This document shows positions 53,605 to 61,671 of a stretch of DNA of 64,000 nucleotides, piece by piece; the stretch's first letter is position 1; every line of letters begins with the position of its first letter. Both the position numbers and the translations under genes were made by a program. The stretch is from Marinilongibacter aquaticus. GTDB lineage: Bacteria > Bacteroidota > Bacteroidia > Cytophagales > Spirosomataceae. Below the pieces are notes generated by a model. It ran no database searches and was not told the DNA's origin. It worked only from the letters and a program-made list of their open reading frames with translations. The stretch spans positions 3,311,501 to 3,375,500 of the forward strand of contig NZ_CP083757.1 in the NCBI RefSeq assembly GCF_020149935.1, in the 5' to 3' direction.

Positions 53605-56355
53605 TTAGGCGTTTTGGTATTCCGAAGGCAGTTGCCCGAATTCTGTTTGGAAAGTTTTGGAAAAATAGGAGAGGTTTTCAAAGCCCACTTCAAAAGCCAC
53701 TTCCGAAACCGATTTGTCGGTATGTTTAAAAAGGCTTTCGGCTTTCTGTAGCCTGAATTTCCTGAGGTATTCGTTTGGTGTATGTTTGGTCAGGTACTTG
53801 AGTTTTCTTCGCAATTGTGTGTCGCTTATGTGCATATGATTCGCCATATCGCTGACAGTCAGCGTAGAGTTCCCGTGGTTTTCTTCGAGGTAAGTTCTCA
53901 GTTTTTGAATGAAGTCCTTTTCACTTTTTTGCTCGGGGGCCGTCTGGTCTACCGTACCTTTTTCAAACGCTTTTCTGCTGCGTTCGCGGTTTTCCAGGCA
54001 CATAGAAAGTACAACTTTAAGCTCTTCCGCATCAAAAGGTTTGGTGAGGTATTGGTCAATGCCAGTTTTCAAGTTTTCCAACCGCGATTCTTTGTCAGAC
54101 CGTGCAGTAAGCATCACAATCGGAATATGGCTCGTGGCCTCGTTGGCTCTGATTCTACGGGCCAGTTCGGTGCCGTGCATTTCGGGCATCATCAAATCGG
54201 TGATGATAATATCGGGTACTTGAAGGTTTGCTTTTTCCAGCCCTTCCAGTCCGTTGGCGGCTTCGGTCAGATCGTATGTCGATTTAAGCAATTCGCTGAT
54301 GTAAAGACGCATCTCCGTATTGTCTTCAATGAGCAAAATTTTGGCTTTGTCGTCATCGGCTTCTGTATTTGTATTTCGAGCGGATTGCGGGAGTACAGCT
54401 TGCTCGGTTTCGCTTTCCTGCGATACGACATAGCTTTTCCAGCTTTCAAAATCTACAGGTATTTCAACGACAAAACACGTGCCTTTTTTCAATTGGCTGT
54501 CGATCTCAATGTGTCCTTTGTGCTGCAAAACCAGCTCTTTTACAAGTGAGAGGCCAATGCCCGTGCCTTCCACAATTTCGCCCGAGCTGTCGGCCACCCG
54601 ATAGAAGCGATCGAAGACATAGGGCAAATGTGCTTTTCCAATGCCTTTTCCGTTGTCTTTTACCGTGAAGTGCAGCACGGTGTTTTTAAGTTTGGCCTGT
54701 GTAGATACGGTAACTTCACCGCCCGAAGGGGTGAATTTCAATGCATTGGAAATCAGGTTGTTCAGTATTTTTTCCAAACTTTCCTGATCGAAATAGCAGT
54801 CGAATTCGGTTTCTTTCGATTCGAAGAAAAGTGCAATGTTTTTGGATTGGGCATGGCTTTCGAACGAATCGACAATGCGTTTGGCGAAAATATTGAAATC
54901 GGAATGGATGATTTTTGGTCTGGCTTTACCGGCTTCCAGTTTTTGGATATCCAAAATTTCATTCACCAATTTCTGCAATTTCGAGACATTGCTTTTCAGT
55001 AATTTGACGAACTGGTCGCTTGGGTATTTTTTGGTGATCTCGGCGAGTGGGCCCGCGATCAATGTGAGCGGTGTGCGTAGTTCGTGCGAAATGGTGGTGA
55101 AGAATTTCGTTTTTAAATTGTCCAACTCCTTCAGTCGTTCTTTTTGCCGAGTTTCGAATTTCAATTGCTGTTCGGCTTCGATCTTTTCGCGTTCGAAACT
55201 CCTGAATATTTTTCCGATAAAGAATATGAAAACGAAGAATTCTGAGAGGAAAAAGAAGGAAGCCATGGCAAAGATTCCCGGAAAATGCAGCCAGCCGAGC
55301 AGGCGTGCATTCATGATGAAATAGCTGAGGTTGCCCAACAAAAAGGGCAGGGAATAAAAGAAATAGGTGTTTACTCTTTTGACAAAACAATAGATGTACA
55401 ATATATAAATGACCAGCGAACTGTAAACGATAAAGTAGATCGTGAATTTCATGTTCGCCGCACTGAAATCGTACAAAGTGTACGAAACTTGGAGCAGATT
55501 GCTCAACATTATGCCGTACATTGCCCAGCGGAAAATTCTGGGAATTTGTTTCATGGGCAGTATGGTGAGAATGAAAATGCTGCTGTAGAAAGGAGCTAAG
55601 CTGTAGCCCACGTAATTTATTTTTTCAACGGTTTCGGATACTTCCGAAAAGAATGGGCCAAAAATATTGAGCAAAGACCAATAGGCGATTGTTCGGCCAA
55701 TGATCACCACCGAATAGGCTTTTATTTTGTGTTCTCTGATTAGGAAAAGTGTGATGCTGAAGACCAAAATCAACCGCAAGATCATCATGCCGCTAACCAT
55801 GGCTCTGAAACTCAAATCCCGCATTTGAAACGCATGGAATTTCGAGGCCTCATAAATATGCAAGGAGCCGACATGGCTTCTTCGGCTTTTGATTTTAAGA
55901 AAGAAATGGTTGAGGCTATCCTTTGGCAATTGAAAACTGAAATGGGGTTCATGCCCTTGGAAAGCCGCCTCTTTCTGTTCGGCATAGGGCTCGAGCGAAT
56001 GGGTGGCAAGCGTATTGCCTGCCGCATCTACTCGGAAAATCGAAATTTCTTCAAGCAATGAGTTGTCCCAGAAAAAGACCCACTCGTTCCGGTCGGTTTC
56101 ATTCTTTACATCGAATTTCAGCCAAAGTGCGTCATTACTAAACGGCAGTATATATACGCCTCTTTTCCCCATAGGTCGAAAGGGCAGGTCGATGAGTGCT
56201 TTTGGTGTACTGGCTTGGCTACTGTCCTCAAAAAGAAGGCAATGGGAAGTGATGTTTCGGTGAGTGCTTCCCTCATTCAGCACAATGGGCTGAGCCATGC
56301 TTGCGGTGCATGTCAAAAAAAGTATAAAAGCTACAAAAGAATAGGATTTAGGCAA
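53605..56355 (-). CDS. hybrid sensor kinase / response regulator / AraC-type regulator (7TMR-DISM)
   Basis: 916 residues from a TTG start (an in-frame stop lies four codons further up). Signal peptide 1-21, 7TMR-DISM extracellular domain about 25-170, seven transmembrane helices about 185-385, a short coiled coil, HisKA with His424 in ISHELRTP, HATPase to about 635, a receiver domain with phospho-acceptor Asp720 in IITDLMMP, and an AraC DNA-binding domain at about 825-916 (SVSEVAFEVGFENLSYFSKTF). It senses a ligand outside and controls transcription directly. The 7TMR-DISM sensor replaces the periplasmic propeller of typical Bacteroides hybrid regulators. Target genes may be the minus-strand neighbours. 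Confidence 0.93.
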   Translation of the reverse strand: MPKSYSFVAFILFLTCTASMAQPIVLNEGSTHRNITSHCLLFEDSSQASTPKALIDLPFRPMGKRGVYILPFSNDALWLKFDVKNETDRNEWVFFWDNSLLEEISIFRVDAAGNTLATHSLEPYAEQKEAAFQGHEPHFSFQLPKDSLNHFFLKIKSRRSHVGSLHIYEASKFHAFQMRDLSFRAMVSGMMILRLILVFSITLFLIREHKIKAYSVVIIGRTIAYWSLLNIFGPFFSEVSETVEKINYVGYSLAPFYSSIFILTILPMKQIPRIFRWAMYGIMLSNLLQVSYTLYDFSAANMKFTIYFIVYSSLVIYILYIYCFVKRVNTYFFYSLPFLLGNLSYFIMNARLLGWLHFPGIFAMASFFFLSEFFVFIFFIGKIFRSFEREKIEAEQQLKFETRQKERLKELDNLKTKFFTTISHELRTPLTLIAGPLAEITKKYPSDQFVKLLKSNVSKLQKLVNEILDIQKLEAGKARPKIIHSDFNIFAKRIVDSFESHAQSKNIALFFESKETEFDCYFDQESLEKILNNLISNALKFTPSGGEVTVSTQAKLKNTVLHFTVKDNGKGIGKAHLPYVFDRFYRVADSSGEIVEGTGIGLSLVKELVLQHKGHIEIDSQLKKGTCFVVEIPVDFESWKSYVVSQESETEQAVLPQSARNTNTEADDDKAKILLIEDNTEMRLYISELLKSTYDLTEAANGLEGLEKANLQVPDIIITDLMMPEMHGTELARRIRANEATSHIPIVMLTARSDKESRLENLKTGIDQYLTKPFDAEELKVVLSMCLENRERSRKAFEKGTVDQTAPEQKSEKDFIQKLRTYLEENHGNSTLTVSDMANHMHISDTQLRRKLKYLTKHTPNEYLRKFRLQKAESLFKHTDKSVSEVAFEVGFENLSYFSKTFQTEFGQLPSEYQNA

Positions 56356-56683
56356 TGTTTTATAGCATTAATAGGGTGCAAAGTAGGAAGATTTTCTTTT
56401 TCAGAAAACTCCTTTAACAAATCTGTTCAGTAGGGTATCCGTCTTTAACAGTTACAAAATTACGACTAATGTAATCAAGGCAAATGTTTTTAATGATCAA
56501 TTTATTTCCATGGCAAAGACATTCGGGTTTGATACGCTTTGGAGTAGTATACGTAAGCGAGCTGAAAACGGTTGAGTGGAAAGAACATTTTCATGCATAC
56601 CTGTGGCCAATTTGGCATCGTATCTATTTCTGGAGTATTTAAGTCGTTGATATTGAGTTTCTTACAATTTAATGTGTAAAAAA

Positions 56684-56716
56684 TACGCTTAGTAAAGTGT
56701 AATTTGTACGCTAAGT
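56684..56716 (+). promoter_or_regulatory. candidate operator: two direct TACGCTWAGT boxes
   Basis: TACGCTTAGT (56684-56693) and TACGCTAAGT (56707-56716) repeat with a 23-nt period, about two helical turns, immediately upstream of the -7 motif at 56720. A natural place for autoregulation by the Nudix-like regulator; unproven. Confidence 0.4.
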
Positions 56717-56719
56717 GTA

Positions 56720-56727
56720 TATATTTG
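56720..56727 (+). promoter_or_regulatory. -7 element (TATATTTG) of the Nudix/ThuA/PTS operon
   Basis: TATATTTG matches TAnnTTTG, 35 nt before the GTG start. A TTTG lies at 56703-56706 but only 13 nt upstream, closer than usual. The second TACGCTAAGT box overlaps this spacer. Confidence 0.4.
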
Positions 56728-56762
56728 TTCAACATTGTGAAAGGAAATCAAAACCATAAGAA

Positions 56763-57479
56763 GTGGAAAGTTCATTAAAGGGTGTTTCGGTAGACTGCGT
56801 GATTTTCGGCTTTAGCGGCGAAGAACTGAAGGTCTTTTTGCTCAAGCCCAAGTATACCTCTTCGTGGTGTTTGCCACGTGGGCCAGTATATGAAAACGAG
56901 TTGCTTCATGCCGCTGCCGCTCGGGTGCTTAGAGAAACCACAGGTATGGACAATGTCTTCTTGCAGCAGTTTCAGGCCTACGGGGCGATTGGCCGCTATA
57001 AGTATTATTCGAAAAGGAGGACGAGAGAGCTTTTGGACAATTCGAGCGAATCAATGACGGGGCTTTCTTATGAAAGCGTCATTTCGGTTGGTTATTATGC
57101 CTTGGTGGATTTTGAACGGACGGGAAGTGAAATCCTCGAAGGTTCGCAATGGAGCGAGATATCTTGTATGCCCGATCTGCTTTTTGATCACAACGACATG
57201 ATCGATATGGCTCTGGTCACTTTAAGAAAAGACCTGCGTTACCTGCCAATTGCCAAGCTTTTGCCTGAGAAGTTTACGCTTCGAGAGATGCAGCAATTGT
57301 ACGAAACGATATTGGCCCGAAAGTTTGACAGGCGGAATTTCCACAAGCTTTTGATGGGCTATGACTTTTTGATCAAACTTCCCGAAAAGCGAATGGGTGT
57401 GGCCAATAAGCCGCCCAATTTGTACAAGATCGATTTTGATAAATATGAAGCGGCTTTGCAAGATGGTATTTCCTATTGA
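56763..57479 (+). CDS. Nudix-like transcriptional regulator (NrtR/AraR type) with winged helix
   Basis: 238 residues from GTG 56763. The N-terminal 140 residues are a Nudix fold, but the Nudix box (residues 40-62, beginning GPVYENE) has R54-V55-L56-R57-E58-T59 where active enzymes have RExxEE, so two of the metal-binding glutamates are missing. The C-terminal part (about 150-225, LREMQQLYETILARKFDRRNF) is the winged-helix domain of NrtR-type regulators. In Bacteroides a member of this group, AraR, controls arabinose use. It is the first gene of the operon, 21 nt before the ThuA-GH9 gene. Most likely it is a ligand-sensing repressor of the following genes. Confidence 0.85.
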   Translation: MESSLKGVSVDCVIFGFSGEELKVFLLKPKYTSSWCLPRGPVYENELLHAAAARVLRETTGMDNVFLQQFQAYGAIGRYKYYSKRRTRELLDNSSESMTGLSYESVISVGYYALVDFERTGSEILEGSQWSEISCMPDLLFDHNDMIDMALVTLRKDLRYLPIAKLLPEKFTLREMQQLYETILARKFDRRNFHKLLMGYDFLIKLPEKRMGVANKPPNLYKIDFDKYEAALQDGISY

Positions 57480-57500
57480 TTTATTCAATCCGATATAAAA

Positions 57501-60014
57501 ATGAAAACAAGGTACGGCAGCCTTTGGGCTACATTGATTTTTTTTGGGGCATGTTGCTTTGCTTTTGGGCAGCAAATGCCCAAGCCCAAGGTCTTTGTGA
57601 TTGGAGCGACAGACCAATACCATTCGCCTATGGTTTTGAAGGCCGAGGGTCTGTTTGCCCAGTTGGCGAAGGAGAATGGCTTTGAATTGCACTTTACCCA
57701 AAATCCTGAAGAATTGAGTTTGGCCAATTTGGCCCAATACGATGTACTTGTGCAATTGCACAAAGCTCCATTCGATTTAAATGCGGCCCAACAATTTGCT
57801 GTGCAACAGTTTATAGAAAAGGGAAAGGGTTGGATTGGCGTACATGCCGCAGGACTTACTGGGCGGCAGTTCAGTGGCAAAGGCGAAACCTATTGGCAGT
57901 GGTATCAAGATTTGCTTGGCGATGTGGTCTATTCGCCGCATCCTGCCTTGCAAGAGGGCGAAGTGGAGGTAATCAATAAAGAGCACGTTCTGATGAAAGA
58001 TTTGCCCTCTCGTTTTTCGATGCGAGACGAATGGTACGAATTTCTCGGGCCGGCGGTGCCTAAAGAAGATGCCTTGGCAAAGGCAGACGAAAGTACATAC
58101 ACACAAAATAAGCCAATGGGTTTTCATCCCGTGGTTTGGGTGAATCCAAATTACAATAGGGCGGTATACATCAGTATCGGGCACGATACCAGTGCCGTGC
58201 ACAATCCGAACTATGTGCAGCTGATGAAAAACGCTTTGCTTTGGGCGGCTGATCAGAAGGGCAAAGAAGAAAAGCAAATGGAGGCCTTTTTGGATGGAGG
58301 GCCAACGGTTTTGGTCAATCAGGTTGGATACAATCGGCTATTGAATAAAAGGGCTATGCTGAAAAGCAAAGAGCCTATTGGCGAGCAGACCACTTTCGAA
58401 TTGCTGGATGCTCGTACACTCGAGACCGTGTACCGCGGAAATGTGGGAAAATCGGAGCAGATGAAGGCTTGGGACGGCCATTGGTATAGCCCCATTGATT
58501 TCAGTGGGTTTCAGGGTGCAGGGTATTTTAAATTGGTGGTACGGGAGCACAACAGTTCTTATGTGTCTTTTGATTTCCAAATTGGCGATCAGTTGCTTTC
58601 ATCGCATTTGATTCCTGCAATTGCACGTTTTTTCAATGGTCAAAAGGCGAATTCGAAAGAAGAGTTGGCGGGCGATGCCCGGGTGAAGCTTTTCGGCAGT
58701 GAAAAAACGGTGGATTTACGCGGAGGTTGGTGCGATGCCTCGGGCGATGTCAGCAAGTATTTTTCGCATTTGGCCTATACCAATTACATGAATCCACAGC
58801 AAACGCCCCTTGTCGATTGGTCGATGATCGACGCGGTGGAATCCGTGCCCGAATTGCTGAGCAAAGCCAATGCGAAGGACTCGCTCGTGCAGGAGGCATT
58901 TTATGGGGCAGATTACATCATGAAATCGCTTTCGCCGGAAGGCTATTTCTACATGACTTTGTTCTCTTATTTCAAGAAAGACCCCAGCGAAAGAAGGGTT
59001 GTGGGCTTATTGGCCGACAGCAAGACGACTTCCGATTACCAGAGTGGCTATCGCGAAGGAGGCGGAATGGGCGTGGCGGCTCTTGCCCGCATTTCGCAAT
59101 GGAAGGCCAAGAGTGAATATTCGCCAGAAGAATATTTGTCTGCTGCCGAACGTGCTTTTGAGCATTTGCAGAAACACAGCATTGAATACATCGACGACCA
59201 CAAAGAGAACATTCTGGACGATTATTCGGCCTTGATGGCCAGCACCGAATTGTGGATTGCAACGGGCAAAGAAAAATATAAAGTGGAAGCTCGTAAAAGA
59301 GCAAATCGATTGACTGGAAGGATTTCGAACGAAGGCTTTTTCTGGAGCGATGACGAAAAAACGAGGCCTTTTTGGCATGCATCCGATGCCGGATTACCCT
59401 TGCTTTCACTTATTCGCTATTTGGATGTGGAGCAAGATTCTGGCCAAAGACAGAAGGCCTTAAAGACTATCAAGAAGTGGATAGATTATCAATTGCGTGT
59501 TTCCACGGAAGTGCCCAATCCTTTTGCTTATCCGAGGCAAACTTTCCGTTTCGAGCATAAAATTCAAAATGGATTTTTTATTCCCCACGAAAACGAGAGT
59601 GGATGGTGGTGGCAAGGGGAGAATGCCCGCATAGGGTCTTTGATCACGGTTTTGCTAAAAGGTGGACGTTTGGTTTATCCTGCTGAAGGGCCTTTGGGCC
59701 TACGCCAAGATATTGCCGAACGGGCGAGCACAATGGTCGATTGGATTTTGGGCTGCAATCCTTATCAAGTGTGCATGCTATACGGTTATGGGCAGGTAAA
59801 TGTGCCCTATATGGCCGCCATGTATGGGCACGGTTCCGGTATTGGGGGAATTTCGAATGGCATTACCGGGCACAAGGATAGTCCAGACGGCAGCGGGATC
59901 GATTTCAAGTACGAAGACAACGGAAACGAATGGAGATGGAGTGAGCAGTGGATTCCGCATACGGCATGGTTCTTACAGGCTTTGGTGGCATTGGAAACAA
60001 ATTCAGAAAAATGA
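57501..60014 (+). CDS. exported ThuA - GH9 fusion protein
   Basis: 837 residues with signal peptide (1-23). Residues about 28-255 are a ThuA-like domain (FVIGATDQYHSPMV, GKGWIGVHAAG). Then the N-terminal Ig-like domain of GH9 (about 268-360, VLVNQVGYN) and a GH9 catalytic domain (about 365-835). The GH9 base region reads GGWCDASGDVSKY at 408-420, with Asp412 and Asp416; the canonical form is DAGD, so one residue is inserted. Glu810 or Glu815 near the C-terminus is the likely catalytic acid. GH9 enzymes cut beta-1,4-glucans or glucosamine oligomers; ThuA domains are linked to sugar-derivative use. The protein acts in the periplasm or outside. Its stop overlaps the next start (ATGA). Confidence 0.85.
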   Translation: MKTRYGSLWATLIFFGACCFAFGQQMPKPKVFVIGATDQYHSPMVLKAEGLFAQLAKENGFELHFTQNPEELSLANLAQYDVLVQLHKAPFDLNAAQQFAVQQFIEKGKGWIGVHAAGLTGRQFSGKGETYWQWYQDLLGDVVYSPHPALQEGEVEVINKEHVLMKDLPSRFSMRDEWYEFLGPAVPKEDALAKADESTYTQNKPMGFHPVVWVNPNYNRAVYISIGHDTSAVHNPNYVQLMKNALLWAADQKGKEEKQMEAFLDGGPTVLVNQVGYNRLLNKRAMLKSKEPIGEQTTFELLDARTLETVYRGNVGKSEQMKAWDGHWYSPIDFSGFQGAGYFKLVVREHNSSYVSFDFQIGDQLLSSHLIPAIARFFNGQKANSKEELAGDARVKLFGSEKTVDLRGGWCDASGDVSKYFSHLAYTNYMNPQQTPLVDWSMIDAVESVPELLSKANAKDSLVQEAFYGADYIMKSLSPEGYFYMTLFSYFKKDPSERRVVGLLADSKTTSDYQSGYREGGGMGVAALARISQWKAKSEYSPEEYLSAAERAFEHLQKHSIEYIDDHKENILDDYSALMASTELWIATGKEKYKVEARKRANRLTGRISNEGFFWSDDEKTRPFWHASDAGLPLLSLIRYLDVEQDSGQRQKALKTIKKWIDYQLRVSTEVPNPFAYPRQTFRFEHKIQNGFFIPHENESGWWWQGENARIGSLITVLLKGGRLVYPAEGPLGLRQDIAERASTMVDWILGCNPYQVCMLYGYGQVNVPYMAAMYGHGSGIGGISNGITGHKDSPDGSGIDFKYEDNGNEWRWSEQWIPHTAWFLQALVALETNSEK

Positions 60015-60772
60015 GAATGGCAATAAAATTTGGACTTGCGTGTCTTTTTGCTTTGTGCCTCGGCACTTCGGCAATGGCTCAGCCACGCTTTAAGGCATTG
60101 GTATTGACCGAGCGGGGCGGTTTGCACGAAAGTTTTGCCGCGGCTTCTTTGGAATGGTTGGAATCGTTTAGCCAAAAGGAAAATTTCGAATTCACGGTAA
60201 TCAACAAGGCCGATACGATCACCAAGGATTTTTTGTCGCAATATGCCCTTTTCATTCAATTGGACTTTCCGCCTTACACTTGGCCGGATTATGCCAAAGA
60301 AGCCTTTGAAGAGTATATAGACGAAGGCAAAGGAGCTTGGATCGGCTTTCACCATGCTTCGCTCTTGGGCGAATTCGACGGTTACTCTATGTGGAATTGG
60401 TTTTCCGACTTTATGGGTGGAATCCGGTGGAAAGATTACATCGCCGAACGCGTGGATGGAGAAGTGGTTCTCGAAAAGCCCAAACATCCAATCTTTAAAG
60501 GTGTGCCGCGAAAATTTGTCCTACCCCGAGAAGAATGGTATACCTACGACCACAGTCCGCGAGGAGCCAAGGTGGAAGTGCTGGCCGTGGTAGACGAAAA
60601 TAGTTATAAGCCGGCTTCAGCAGTAAAAATGGGCGATCATCCGGTCATCTGGATTAACAAAGAGAAGAAGGCCAAGAATGTGTATTTCCAATTTGGCCAT
60701 CACGGTGGTTTGTATAAAGTAGAAGGATTTCAAACTCTTTTAGAAAATACTGTCCGTTGGGCAGTGGATTGA
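60011..60772 (+). CDS. exported ThuA-domain protein
   Basis: 253 residues from ATG 60011, which overlaps the previous stop. Signal peptide 1-24 (cleaved after AMA). One ThuA-like domain fills the rest (ALVLTERGGLHESFAAASLEW, EGKGAWIGFHHASLLGEF, HPIFKGVPRKF). It resembles the N-terminal domain of the upstream fusion protein but is not a close copy. ThuA proteins take part in disaccharide use in rhizobia; the exact chemistry is not settled. It sits between the GH9 fusion and the PTS genes, so likely processes the same sugar before uptake. Confidence 0.85.
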   Translation: MRMAIKFGLACLFALCLGTSAMAQPRFKALVLTERGGLHESFAAASLEWLESFSQKENFEFTVINKADTITKDFLSQYALFIQLDFPPYTWPDYAKEAFEEYIDEGKGAWIGFHHASLLGEFDGYSMWNWFSDFMGGIRWKDYIAERVDGEVVLEKPKHPIFKGVPRKFVLPREEWYTYDHSPRGAKVEVLAVVDENSYKPASAVKMGDHPVIWINKEKKAKNVYFQFGHHGGLYKVEGFQTLLENTVRWAVD

Positions 60773-60776
60773 GCTT

Positions 60777-61190
60777 ATGCGAAAATTTTTGATAGCCACT
60801 CACGGGCAATTGGCCTCGGGGCTGAAATCGGCACTTGATCTCATTATTGGCGAGCAAGAGGGTGTATTCACATTGAATGCCTATGCCAACGGGAACGAAT
60901 CGATCGGGAAAGCACTCGACGAGCTTCTGCTGAATGTACAAGAGGGGGAAGAACTTCTGGTTTTCACCGACATAATGGCCGGAAGCATTACCAATCAGGT
61001 AATACAGCGAACCGCTCATTTGCCCCATGTTCATACCGTTTCGGGTGTGAATTTGGCCTTACTTATTGAGCTGGTACTCAGCGACCAAGCTGAGCCGATA
61101 GTGGATACCATTGAACGGGCCGTAGAGCAGGCAAAAAAGCAAGTGGTGTACGTAGATAAGATGATAAATAAAGAAGAAGACAATGATTAA
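60777..61190 (+). CDS. PTS EIIA, mannose family
   Basis: 137-residue cytoplasmic EIIA of the mannose/fructose/sorbose family, phosphorylated by HPr on His9 (IATHGQLASGLK). The conserved TDIMAGSITNQV and GVNLALLIEL blocks are present. It starts 4 nt after the ThuA stop and overlaps EIIB by 8 nt, so it is translated from the same message. Confidence 0.92.
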   Translation: MRKFLIATHGQLASGLKSALDLIIGEQEGVFTLNAYANGNESIGKALDELLLNVQEGEELLVFTDIMAGSITNQVIQRTAHLPHVHTVSGVNLALLIELVLSDQAEPIVDTIERAVEQAKKQVVYVDKMINKEEDND

Positions 61191-61662
61191 ATTAACCCGA
61201 ATTGACGACCGGTTGGTGCATGGCCAAGTGGCCTTTACTTGGGTGCCTGCCTTGGGCATCGATTGTTTGTTGGTGGCCAATGACAGCATCGCCAAAGACG
61301 ATTTCCAAAAAATGACCTTGGGGCTGGCCAAACCCGCAAACGCCAAATTGGTGATTCGTGGAATAGACGAGGCCATACAGTTTTTAAATGATGGCAGAAA
61401 CGATGAATTCAAGACCCTTATTTTGGTCAATTCGGTAAACGATGCTTACGCCTTGGCCTTGGCCGTGGACGAAATAAAGTCGATCAATTTCGGCGGGATT
61501 CGCACGAGAGATGGAGCCCGGTTGATCTCGAAAGCGGTAGCCATCGACGGAAACGACGAGTTGATGATCAAGGATTTGGCTAGCCGTGGTGTGGAAATGG
61601 AGGTGCGACAGGTGCCCACCGACAAAAAACAGTTGATTCAGGGTTTGATGGAATCGAAATAG
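61183..61662 (+). CDS. PTS EIIB, mannose/fructose/sorbose family
   Basis: 159-residue cytoplasmic EIIB. The phosphorylated histidine is His13 in RIDDRLVHGQV, the family signature. FGGIRTRDGARLISKAV and a C-terminal VEMEVRQVPTDKK complete the fold. It passes phosphate from EIIA to the sugar bound by EIIC/D. Confidence 0.95.
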   Translation: MIKLTRIDDRLVHGQVAFTWVPALGIDCLLVANDSIAKDDFQKMTLGLAKPANAKLVIRGIDEAIQFLNDGRNDEFKTLILVNSVNDAYALALAVDEIKSINFGGIRTRDGARLISKAVAIDGNDELMIKDLASRGVEMEVRQVPTDKKQLIQGLMESK

Positions 61663-61671
61663 AAAAATAAA

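Larger units (their letters stand above)
56356..56762. other. divergent intergenic region, 407 bp
   Basis: Separates the hybrid regulator (leftward) from the Nudix-regulator operon (rightward). AT-rich. It holds a pair of TACGCTWAGT boxes at 56684-56716 and a TATATTTG element at 56720-56727. The left part (56360-56650) has no convincing promoter motif or gene; a 77-codon minus-strand frame at 56502-56735 is probably chance. Confidence 0.5.

Noticed and set aside
56502-56735. 77-codon minus-strand frame in the 407-bp intergenic region
   Set aside because: Overlaps the predicted promoter and operator of the Nudix operon and shows no recognisable sequence.
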